Positions 56,365 through 64,000 of a DNA stretch of 64,000 bases are shown here, piece after piece; the first letter of the stretch is position 1, and the number at the start of each line of letters is the position of its first letter. The DNA comes from Candidatus Contendibacter odensensis (GTDB taxonomy: Bacteria > Pseudomonadota > Gammaproteobacteria > Competibacterales > Competibacteraceae), in assembly GCA_002747185.1 (NCBI GenBank), contig PDTV01000007.1, forward strand, positions 84,908-148,907, read 5' to 3'. The notes under the pieces were generated by a model. The model was not told the DNA's origin, did no database searches, and saw only the letters and a program-made list of their open reading frames with translations. Both the position numbers and the translations under genes were made by a program.

Positions 56365-58302
56365 GTGTCTGAAGATAAAATTTACCCCGTACCTGCTGAC
56401 GTTGCTGCACATGCATGGATCAACAACGATCAATATCTGGAAATGTACCAGCGCTCGATTGACGATCCCAAAGGTTTCTGGTCAGAACAAGCCCAGAAAT
56501 TGCTGACCTGGTCAAAACCGTGGGACAAGGTACTAGACTGGGACTTCACCAAGGCGCATATCCGCTGGTTTGAAGGCGGCAAGCTCAACGTCAGCCATAA
56601 TTGTATTGATCGCCATCTGGCAAGTCGTGGCGACCAAATTGCAATTATCTGGGAAGGCGACAGCCCGAACGAAGACAAGAAAATCACCTACAAGGAACTT
56701 CATGCCGAAGTGTGTAAACTGGCCAATGCCCTTAAGTCCCAGGGTATCGAAAAAGGCGATCGCGTCTGTATCTATATGCCGATGATCCCGGAAACAGCTG
56801 TCGCCATGTTAGCATGTACCCGTATTGGTGCGGTACATTCCATCGTATTTGGTGGATTTTCACCCGATTCGCTCAAGGATCGCATTATCGATGCTGCAGC
56901 CAAACTGATTATTACCTCGGACGAGGGCTTGCGCGGTGGCCGTAAGGTGCCGATGAAGGTTAATGCTGATAAAGCACTGGAAAGCACGCCTTCTATTGAA
57001 AAAATGGTGGTGGTCAAGCGTACCGGTGGTGAAATCGGCTGGGTTGACGGACGTGATGTCTGGTATCACGAAATTATGGACGGTGCTTCCACTGATTGTC
57101 CGCCGGAAGACATGGATGCGGAAGATCCACTCTTTATCCTGTATACCTCGGGTTCCACCGGCAAGCCCAAAGGCGTATTGCACACCACCGGTGGCTATCT
57201 GCTACATGCTGCTATTACCCATAAATATGTATTCGATTATCACGACGGTGATATTTACTGGTGTACCGCTGATGTCGGTTGGGTAACGGGGCATTCCTAC
57301 ATCGTTTACGGCCCACTGGCCAATGGTGCGACCACCGTCATGTTTGAGGGTATCCCGACCTACCCCGATTCCGGTCGCTTTTGGCAGGTCGTTGATAAAC
57401 ACCAGGTCAATACGTTCTACACAGCGCCGACTGCGATTCGTTCACTGATGCGTGAAGGTGAAGCGTCCATCAAGAACACTTCGCGCAAAACCTTGCGCTT
57501 ACTGGGGTCAGTCGGTGAACCAATCAATCCTGAAGCCTGGGAATGGTATTACACCAATGTTGGCGATAGCCGATGTCCCATCGTTGATACCTGGTGGCAA
57601 ACAGAAACCGGTGGCATTCTCATCACCCCGCTACCAGGCGCAACGGCGCTGAAACCCGGGTCAGCAACCCGCCCGTTCTTTGGTGTCAAACCCGCACTGG
57701 TGGATTCTGAAGGTCAATTACTCGAAGGTGTCACCGATGGTAATCTGGTGATCACGCATCCTTGGCCCGGCATGATGCGCACCCTATATGGCGACCATCA
57801 GCGCTTCTTCGATACTTATTTCTCGATGTACAAAGGCATGTACTTCACCGGCGATGGTGCTCGCCGTGATGCCGATGGCTACTATTGGATTACCGGTCGT
57901 GTCGATGATGTCATTAACGTCTCTGGCCACCGCATGGGCACGGCTGAGGTTGAATCAGCCCTGGTGCTACACCCTGATGTTGCTGAAGCAGCTGTTGTCG
58001 GCTTCCCGCATGAAATCAAGGGTCAGGGTATCTACGCCTATGTCACTCTCAAGGTAGGCGTTGAACAGACAGAGGAACTACGCAAGGCACTGGTCGCCCA
58101 TGTCCGCAAGGAAATCGGCCCCATTGCATCGCCCGACGTGCTTCAGTGGGCGCCCGGCCTGCCAAAAACACGCTCTGGCAAGATTATGCGTCGTATCCTG
58201 CGTAAGATTGCAGCCAACGAAGTGGATGCCTTGGGCGATACATCAACATTGGCCGATCCAACTGTGGTCACTGACCTGGTTGATAACCGCGCAGTCAAGT
58301 AA
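56365..58302 (+). CDS. acs: Acetyl-CoA synthetase
   Basis: 645 residues from a GTG start, chosen for GAGGAG eight bases upstream and the product [20 protein letters not shown]. Nucleotide motif [49 protein letters not shown], and the regulatory acetylation site in [14 protein letters not shown]. It activates acetate to acetyl-CoA via acetyl-AMP. Monocistronic, with a strong terminator downstream. Confidence 0.97.
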   Translation: MSEDKIYPVPADVAAHAWINNDQYLEMYQRSIDDPKGFWSEQAQKLLTWSKPWDKVLDWDFTKAHIRWFEGGKLNVSHNCIDRHLASRGDQIAIIWEGDSPNEDKKITYKELHAEVCKLANALKSQGIEKGDRVCIYMPMIPETAVAMLACTRIGAVHSIVFGGFSPDSLKDRIIDAAAKLIITSDEGLRGGRKVPMKVNADKALESTPSIEKMVVVKRTGGEIGWVDGRDVWYHEIMDGASTDCPPEDMDAEDPLFILYTSGSTGKPKGVLHTTGGYLLHAAITHKYVFDYHDGDIYWCTADVGWVTGHSYIVYGPLANGATTVMFEGIPTYPDSGRFWQVVDKHQVNTFYTAPTAIRSLMREGEASIKNTSRKTLRLLGSVGEPINPEAWEWYYTNVGDSRCPIVDTWWQTETGGILITPLPGATALKPGSATRPFFGVKPALVDSEGQLLEGVTDGNLVITHPWPGMMRTLYGDHQRFFDTYFSMYKGMYFTGDGARRDADGYYWITGRVDDVINVSGHRMGTAEVESALVLHPDVAEAAVVGFPHEIKGQGIYAYVTLKVGVEQTEELRKALVAHVRKEIGPIASPDVLQWAPGLPKTRSGKIMRRILRKIAANEVDALGDTSTLADPTVVTDLVDNRAVK

Positions 58303-58340
58303 CCGGTTCAACTGAAGAACCATAACAACAGGCAAAATAG

Positions 58341-59264
58341 TTACCACTGAACCTGATCCTTCAATATGCAAGGATCAGGTTTTTTTCGCTGCTTATATTC
58401 AGTATTCACCTGCAAGCCAGTCTCATCAATCCAGGCGCTGACCAAACTGGCGGGGGTCAAGTCAAAATAGATATTTCGCACCATGACTCCAGGCCACTGC
58501 GGTGTACCCAGTTCAGTGGCTGCCATTTCCTCCAATTTTAATGGCGGTGCATCCGCATCACGTCGCTTGAAGCTTTCACAGCATACATAAAACGGTACAT
58601 CCTGTTCCCGTGCTGCCAATGCCAGCAAATAACTGCCTGCCTTGTTCACTACCGTACCATCAGCCAATAAGCTGTCGGCACCGACCAGCACACAATCGGC
58701 CTGACCTACAAACAACCCTATCTGTGCATCAGTAATATAGAGTGTTGGTATTTGCCAGGCCGACAATTGCTCGGCAAGTCGCTGCCCTTCTTCCAGCGGG
58801 CGTGATTCCGTCACAATCATGCGTAAACCCTGATCTTTCAACAAACGACATACTTCCACTACCGTCGAGCTAAGGCTGTGCGTCATCACCGTCCGATTCA
58901 TGCCCACATAGCGAGCTGCACAAACCGTACATGCGGTTAACGCCTGACGTGAGGCTTCAATCAAAATTGAAGCCTGCTCAACCGCTGAAGTACGTATCGC
59001 ATCCAATGTCATATCATCATTAATAACCCATTGCGTCTGCCAATGGTGTAATAGCGTGCTGACTGCCGTCATGCTCGGTCGAGTCAGCACTAGCTCATGC
59101 GCTAAAGCCAGCAACATTGCCCGGAACTCACCCGCTTCCATAACAGGCAGGCTTTGCGCAGCCTCTATTAAAATAGCCAAACAACGTCGCGCCATTTCAC
59201 TGGCGCCACGACGACGATCATCACGAATTTCTTCGACAGCATGGTTGAATTTTCTGTAGCTCAT
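58341..59264 (-). CDS. IF-2B-family protein (eIF-2B alpha-like)
   Basis: 307 residues. An N-terminal helical half is followed by a Rossmann-like IF-2B domain with VTESRPLEEGQRLAEQLSAW, a central VLVGADSLLADGTVVNKAGS (typical of the IF-2B/ribose-1,5-bisphosphate isomerase/MtnA superfamily) and VPFYVCCESFK. In bacteria these proteins are sugar-phosphate isomerases rather than translation factors; the substrate is unknown. The C-terminal KKPDPCILKDQVQW is encoded by the acs terminator, so the ending may be secondary. Confidence 0.85.
   Translation of the reverse strand: MSYRKFNHAVEEIRDDRRRGASEMARRCLAILIEAAQSLPVMEAGEFRAMLLALAHELVLTRPSMTAVSTLLHHWQTQWVINDDMTLDAIRTSAVEQASILIEASRQALTACTVCAARYVGMNRTVMTHSLSSTVVEVCRLLKDQGLRMIVTESRPLEEGQRLAEQLSAWQIPTLYITDAQIGLFVGQADCVLVGADSLLADGTVVNKAGSYLLALAAREQDVPFYVCCESFKRRDADAPPLKLEEMAATELGTPQWPGVMVRNIYFDLTPASLVSAWIDETGLQVNTEYKQRKKPDPCILKDQVQW
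58351..58386 (+). terminator. Rho-independent terminator of acs
   Basis: ACCTGATCCTT (58351-58361) pairs perfectly with AAGGATCAGGT (58370-58380) around eight bases, followed by six Ts. It lies entirely inside the 3' end of the convergent IF-2B-like gene, whose last residues it encodes. Confidence 0.9.
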
Positions 59265-59530
59265 TCGTCAAAATTCACACTAAAAGCTGCTACTATCAGC
59301 AGCCCGGTCGCTGAACAATCAATACCCGTCATCCCGTCTGGGAGACCGGGATCTGATCTAGAACCACCCGGATGTCTCTCCATGATACTGATGGATTCAT
59401 GTGTAGAAGAACGCTAAAAAGTGTATATGACATTCACGGCATACTATTGAAATAGTTTTTTGTATTGTGAACACAAGCACTGCCACACGACAAAACTTTT
59501 TTACGTATTCCCAAAATACAGTAGGAGAGA

Positions 59531-59836
59531 TTGGCAATGAGCGATGTTGATCCCATTATTGGCAACTGGTATCGAAATCATGACACAGGCAATGACTTTG
59601 AGGTCATTGCCACCGATGAAGATATTCAACTCATTGAAATACAATATTTTGATGGTGAGCTGGAGGAGCTGGACCTGGATGCCTGGCATGAACTTCCCAT
59701 CGAACTGATCGAGGGACCTGACCACTGGTCAGGTTCTTTCGATGATACGGATGCCAATGAGGATTATGATGAAGCGGATGAAAACGACCAATTCAGTCAT
59801 GAAGATTACCTGTTCTCCGACCGTGAAAATAGCTAA
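59531..59836 (+). CDS. Small acidic conserved protein
   Basis: 101 residues, strongly acidic. GNWYRNHDTGNDFEVIATDE, EIQYFDGELEELDLDAWHEL and DHWSGSFDD form a compact family that I recognise as a gammaproteobacterial protein of unknown function (DUF6763-like). AGGAGAG lies eight bases before the ATG. No membrane segment or signal. Convergent with tex. Confidence 0.75.
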   Translation: MAMSDVDPIIGNWYRNHDTGNDFEVIATDEDIQLIEIQYFDGELEELDLDAWHELPIELIEGPDHWSGSFDDTDANEDYDEADENDQFSHEDYLFSDRENS

Positions 59837-59877
59837 AAAGCAGCCTTAGCAGCGTTTACGCTGGCAAGCCGGTCTTG

Positions 59878-62193
59878 CTACCGCTCCCGCCGCGCCTGGA
59901 TAAACGCCTCGGCCAATGTACCGGCGCGGTTTTTTGAGCGATTCCGATCACCCTGATGATCCCGAACCTTCACTTTATTGGGTCGCTGTGAAAGAGCCCC
60001 TGATTTCTGGTTTGGTTCTGTCAGCCTATCAAGCCGCATGGTCAACGCAACCCGTTGCCGCTCCAGATCGATAGCCATAATCTTGACTTTAACGACCTGC
60101 CCCACTTTCACAATATCACCGGGATTCTTAACGAAACGATTCGCCAGTTCTGAGATATGAACCAAACCATCCTGATGAACGCCAATATCTACAAATGCAC
60201 CAAAATTAGCAACGTTAGTCACTACACCTTCCAGCACCATATCCACCCGTAAATCAGCCAAAGTCTCCACACCATCCCGAAAAAGCGCCGTTTTGAACTC
60301 AGGGCGCGGATCACGTCCAGGTTTTTCCAGCTCCAGCAGAATATCGCGCACCGTCGGCAGCCCAAAACGCTCATCGGTAAAGCGACCCGGCTCCAGGGTT
60401 TTTAAAAATGCGGTATTCCCCAATACCTCGTCCAAACCCCGCCCGGTCACTGCTAGCATACGCTCAACCACCGGATATGCCTCAGGATGAACCGCCGAAC
60501 GATCCAATGGATGATCACCGTTGCTAATCCGCAGGAAACCGGCCGCCTGCTCAAAGGCCTTATCTCCCAAACGGGACACTTTTCGCAACTGTTCACGCCG
60601 CCGAAAAGCGCCATGGGCATCACGGTAAGCTACAATGTTGCGCGCCAACGCAGGACTCAGGCCAGCAACCCGTGATAACAAGGATTCCGAAGCTGTATTG
60701 ACATCGACACCAACAGCATTAACACAATCCTCAACCACTGCACCCAGGGTTCGCGCCAACCGAACCTGACTCACATCATGCTGGTATTGACCAACCCCAA
60801 TAGCTTTGGGATCAATCTTGACCAGTTCTGCCAAGGGATCTTGTAATCGACGTGCGATAGACACCGCGCCACGTAGCGACACATCAATATCGGGAAATTC
60901 CTGCGCTGCCAGTTCCGAAGCGGAATAAACCGAAGCACCCGCCTCCGATACAACATGTTTTTGCAGCCGCAATTGCGGATAACGTTTTATTAAATCTTGA
61001 GCGAGCCGATCCGTCTCACGCGAGGCGGTACCATTCCCAATACTTAGCAATCCCACCTGATAGCGACGACACAGTTCTGACAAAACGTGCAGGCTTTCAT
61101 CCCATTGATGATGAGGGGCATGCGGATAAATCGTTGCGGTATCGGCTACTCGCCCTGTGGCATCCACTACCGCTATTTTGACACCGGTACGCAGCCCCGG
61201 ATCCAAACCCAATGTTGGTCGCGCACCTGCGGGTGCAGCCAACAACAAATCTCGCAAATTGCGTGCAAAGACCCGAATCGCTTCCTCTTCAGCCGCTTCA
61301 CGCAAGCGTTGTTTCATCTCAGTATCCAGATGGGGCAATAGTTTAATCTTCCACGCCCAACGCACCGTTTCCCGCAACCAGTTATCCGCCAACCGGCCCC
61401 GGTCGCGGATTTTAAAGTGCGCTGCCACCCGTTGCTCACCGGGATCAATAACCGAATCGCCATTCGCATCTGCCTCACTGGCATCTACACTGAGCTGTAA
61501 CACGCCCTCATTACGCCCTCGAAACAATGCCAACGCACGATGAGACGGAATCCGGTGTACCGGCTCACGGTAGTCAAAATAATCACGAAATTTAGCACCT
61601 GTTTCAGCCTTACCCTTAGCCACCTGTGCATACAAGCTAGCGTTATTCCACAAATACTCGCGTAATTGCGCCAATAATTCCGCATCCTCGGCAAATATTT
61701 CCATCAAGATTTGCCGCGCTCCCTCCAACGCGGCCTTGCTATCCGGTATACCTTTTTCAGCATTAATAAAGGTGGCTGCCAATGCTTCGGGATTCTGGTC
61801 GGGATCATTTCGTAAACTGTGCGCCAATGGTGCCAACCCTGCTTCACGGGCTATTTGTGCCTTGGTGCGACGTTTGGGCTTGTAAGGTAGATATAAATCC
61901 TCAAGTCGTGACTTGGTGTCAGCAGCAAGAATCATACGTTCCAAATCAGCAGTCAGATGATTCTGCTCACCAATACTGGCCAGAATAACTTTACGGCGCT
62001 CTTCCAGCTCGCGCAGATAAACCAGGCGCTCTTCCAGCATTCGTAATTGATTATCATCCAGACTCCCGGTCACCTCTTTACGGTAGCGGGCAATAAACGG
62101 AACGGTTGACCCGCCATCCAGCAAGGCAACAGCTGCCTTAACCCGGCATTCCGGAACAGAAAGCTCACCAGCAAGTGTTTGAGTAATAGTCAT
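59878..62193 (-). CDS. tex: Transcription accessory protein Tex
   Basis: 771 residues from ATG 62193 ([11 protein letters not shown]); an ATG four codons upstream is possible. Order: helix-turn-helix-rich N-terminal region ([17 protein letters not shown]), YqgF/RuvC-like domain (about 325-460; [18 protein letters not shown]), helix-hairpin-helix pair ([20 protein letters not shown]), and a C-terminal S1 RNA-binding domain ([20 protein letters not shown]). It is a nucleic-acid-binding protein linked to transcription and toxin expression in other bacteria. Confidence 0.96.
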   Translation of the reverse strand: MTITQTLAGELSVPECRVKAAVALLDGGSTVPFIARYRKEVTGSLDDNQLRMLEERLVYLRELEERRKVILASIGEQNHLTADLERMILAADTKSRLEDLYLPYKPKRRTKAQIAREAGLAPLAHSLRNDPDQNPEALAATFINAEKGIPDSKAALEGARQILMEIFAEDAELLAQLREYLWNNASLYAQVAKGKAETGAKFRDYFDYREPVHRIPSHRALALFRGRNEGVLQLSVDASEADANGDSVIDPGEQRVAAHFKIRDRGRLADNWLRETVRWAWKIKLLPHLDTEMKQRLREAAEEEAIRVFARNLRDLLLAAPAGARPTLGLDPGLRTGVKIAVVDATGRVADTATIYPHAPHHQWDESLHVLSELCRRYQVGLLSIGNGTASRETDRLAQDLIKRYPQLRLQKHVVSEAGASVYSASELAAQEFPDIDVSLRGAVSIARRLQDPLAELVKIDPKAIGVGQYQHDVSQVRLARTLGAVVEDCVNAVGVDVNTASESLLSRVAGLSPALARNIVAYRDAHGAFRRREQLRKVSRLGDKAFEQAAGFLRISNGDHPLDRSAVHPEAYPVVERMLAVTGRGLDEVLGNTAFLKTLEPGRFTDERFGLPTVRDILLELEKPGRDPRPEFKTALFRDGVETLADLRVDMVLEGVVTNVANFGAFVDIGVHQDGLVHISELANRFVKNPGDIVKVGQVVKVKIMAIDLERQRVALTMRLDRLTEPNQKSGALSQRPNKVKVRDHQGDRNRSKNRAGTLAEAFIQARRER

Positions 62194-62205
62194 AGATTGA
62201 TACAA

Positions 62206-62714
62206 TGGTTTAGCTCACCATAAACTCTGGTGAGACAGGCGCAAATAAGCCAGGACAACATTATTAATGGTCTTTTCAAGCCGCCAGCGGTTAAATTTCC
62301 TAAACTTTCTTCTATTCTGCCCATGTTAAGTAGCTATTAAAGCGAAGTGTCAAATTGCATTCTACAACACTTCAAGCTCAACGCTTAACGCGCTGTTTCC
62401 CGCTGTCATTCTCAAAAGCCACTGCGAATGTCGTACAATTGGTTAAAGGCACTGCCGCTGATACTGTATAAAGGTGCTGCCAAATCGGCTGAAGACACCG
62501 CTGACCCGGTAAAAGCGGCTGCCGGGTCTGCAACACCGCCTACAAAGTAGGTGTCTAAAATCCGGTAGCAACCCTTATAACCAATCCCTAAGGTTATCGA
62601 TAATATTTAATCAGATCATCCAGGGTTTTCCAGGATCAGAGGTATTCATAATTGATTTTGATCAGACCCATTTGGAATTCACTCTTGTGATGACTCACTG
62701 CATTGTCAGATCCA
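62206..62714. other. Intergenic region between tex and intI
   Basis: Mostly noncoding. A 40-codon frame at 62428-62550 (MSYNWLKALPLILYKGAAKS…) is the only plausible small ORF; it has no ribosome site and no known relatives. No attC-like palindrome is seen here. Confidence 0.35.
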
Positions 62715-63890
62715 TCAAAAATCGAGTGGGCTTTTGGCATCCTTACGGGTCACACTTTTCGCTGTATGCGTATAAATCATCGTCGTTCGCACATCACTGT
62801 GCCCCAACAACTCCTGAATGGTACGAATATCATAATTTGCTTGTAAAAGATGGCTAGCGAAGCTGTGTCGAAAAGTATGCGCAGATGCTCGCTTGGTAAT
62901 ACGGCTGCGGCGCACTGCCAGTTTAATGGCTTTTTGCACATGAGTCTCATGCAAATAAGAACGGCGATAGCTGTTTGTATCCGGTATACGTGTGAGTGTC
63001 TTGGCGGGAAAAAGCCACTGCCAACTCAATTCCCGCGATATGTTTTTGTACTTTTTCTCTAATGCAGAGGGTAGAAAGACACCTGCATAACCCGCCGATA
63101 AGTCCCCTTCATGAATTCTGGCAACCTGATCCAGTTGTTTTTCCAGTTCGGAAAATAATGTCTTTGGTAAGGGTACGGTTCGGTCCTTTTGTCCCTTACC
63201 ATCATGTACTGTTAACAGGCCCATTGAAAAATTCAAATCCTGTACGCGCAACTTCAGACACTCAAGAAGCCTCAAACCACATCCATATAATAACTTGACC
63301 ACAAGATCATACGGCTCATCCAGTCGAGTGAGAATACGCTCTATCTCTTCTCTCGATAACACCACTGGAATATAGGGTTTGCGCTTGGCACGAACAATCC
63401 CTTCAATCTGCCCAAACTCTTTTTTCAAAATATGCCTGAATAAAAATAGCAAAGCATTAAATGCCTGATTTTGAGTAGATGCAGCAACTTTTTTCTTTAC
63501 GGCCAGAAAACCCAGAAACTCTTTCACATCAGCGACCCGCAACAATCCGGGATCCTTGCTTTTGGTAAAGGTCTGAAATTTCTGTGTCCAGACTCTGTAT
63601 GCCTGCAAGGTCCTGGGCGAATAGTGCCTGATCCGTATTGCTGACGTTAATTCATCATAGACCCCTACCCAACTGGCTCCGGTTAATTTTGGTGTAGATG
63701 AGTCAGATTTACTCTGAGAAGCTGTCTGGTCAGCCTGTATTGCTTTTACCGGTTCCTTTACCTGGCAAGTAAGCGGCTTTGGCAGCGGTAGGTGGTGGGA
63801 TGATACCGCTTTTTCCTTTCTTTGAGGAATAAGTGGTACTGGTGCAATTGGTACGGCTTCGCGAACAGAAGATTTCCCGGTTACCGGCAC
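62715..63890 (-). CDS. intI: Integron integrase IntI (tyrosine recombinase)
   Basis: 391 residues. Tyrosine-recombinase residues: Arg in GCGLRLLECLKLR, Lys in GKGQKDRTVPLP, HTFRHSFASHLL (HxxR), LGHSDVRTTMIYTH (His and nucleophile Tyr). The stretch LPSALEKKYKNISRELSWQW is the extra helix found only in integron integrases, separating it from XerC/D and phage integrases. The N-terminal ~75 residues, rich in Pro, Lys and Ser, extend beyond the usual IntI length. Integrase genes normally point away from attI and the cassettes, so these should lie beyond the right edge. Confidence 0.9.
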   Translation of the reverse strand: MPVTGKSSVREAVPIAPVPLIPQRKEKAVSSHHLPLPKPLTCQVKEPVKAIQADQTASQSKSDSSTPKLTGASWVGVYDELTSAIRIRHYSPRTLQAYRVWTQKFQTFTKSKDPGLLRVADVKEFLGFLAVKKKVAASTQNQAFNALLFLFRHILKKEFGQIEGIVRAKRKPYIPVVLSREEIERILTRLDEPYDLVVKLLYGCGLRLLECLKLRVQDLNFSMGLLTVHDGKGQKDRTVPLPKTLFSELEKQLDQVARIHEGDLSAGYAGVFLPSALEKKYKNISRELSWQWLFPAKTLTRIPDTNSYRRSYLHETHVQKAIKLAVRRSRITKRASAHTFRHSFASHLLQANYDIRTIQELLGHSDVRTTMIYTHTAKSVTRKDAKSPLDF

Positions 63891-64000
63891 AGGCAGATTT
63901 AAAGTGCTTGCTGGAAGAGATAGCTCATAGTAAATCAGTATGGCGTGCTCAGCTTGCCTGCATAAGGATTCAGGCTGGTTTTTGCTACGTAACTTTTGTT

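Noticed and set aside
62428..62550. 40-codon ORF as a gene
   Set aside because: No ribosome site, no recognisable motif, and it stands alone between tex and intI.
63990..64000. attI site at the right edge
   Set aside because: Only the possible first bases are visible; no complete core box can be read, so it is noted only as a hypothesis.

Overview
The window reads as a gammaproteobacterial chromosome. The evidence is a complete-looking sucA-sucB-lpdA block, dksA next to gluQ, zapE, cysQ, tex, an fbpABC-type iron transporter under a near-perfect Fur box, and a chromosomal-integron type integrase. Composition is moderate GC by eye, with two clearly AT-rich stretches: the effector and cassette region at 16.7-21.8 kb and the glycosyltransferases at 33.3-40.7 kb. 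I see no rRNA, tRNA or CRISPR array. Species cannot be named from this window.

Region 1 (1-16.6 kb) is a type VI secretion system (T6SS) locus in two divergent operons. Leftward: tagH, a 47-codon ORF where tssJ often lies, tssK, tssL (with an OmpA-like C-terminus), and the start of tssM, cut by the window edge. Rightward: tssA, tssB, tssC, hcp, tagJ, tssE, tssF, tssG, clpV. No vgrG, PAAR gene or full tssJ is present here.

Region 2 (16.6-27.5 kb) is an accessory zone full of cell-wall and periplasm-type toxin modules and mobile-element debris. It holds a C-terminal zincin remnant with a lipoprotein, an array of integron-like gene cassettes, a decayed zincin with a periplasmic partner, and a permuted papain-fold (YiiX-like) hydrolase with a lipoprotein between two paralogous TPR-methyltransferases. 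The cassette array carries one nearly complete Tae4-family amidase gene, the C-terminal remnant of a second, two different small membrane proteins as candidate immunity partners, and a 113-residue protein. Remnants of IS5, IS1 and IS200-type elements and two copies of a 100-bp MITE are interspersed.

Region 3 (27.5-48 kb) contains glgB, a decayed yrfG-type HAD gene, cysQ, zapE, an AT-rich block of large multidomain glycosyltransferases, the fbpABC iron(III) transporter, a metZ remnant, a HAD phosphatase and a short-chain dehydrogenase.

Region 4 (48-64 kb) is housekeeping: lpdA-sucB-sucA, dksA, gluQ, acs, an IF-2B-like protein, a small acidic protein and tex. It ends with an integron integrase (intI) transcribed toward tex, so its attI site and any cassettes should lie just beyond the right edge.

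The most notable idea is that T6SS effector/immunity pairs appear to have been carried as integron cassettes. They sit about 44 kb from an integron integrase and right beside a T6SS structural locus, and one Tae4 cassette was then remodelled by a MITE inserted two codons after its original start.
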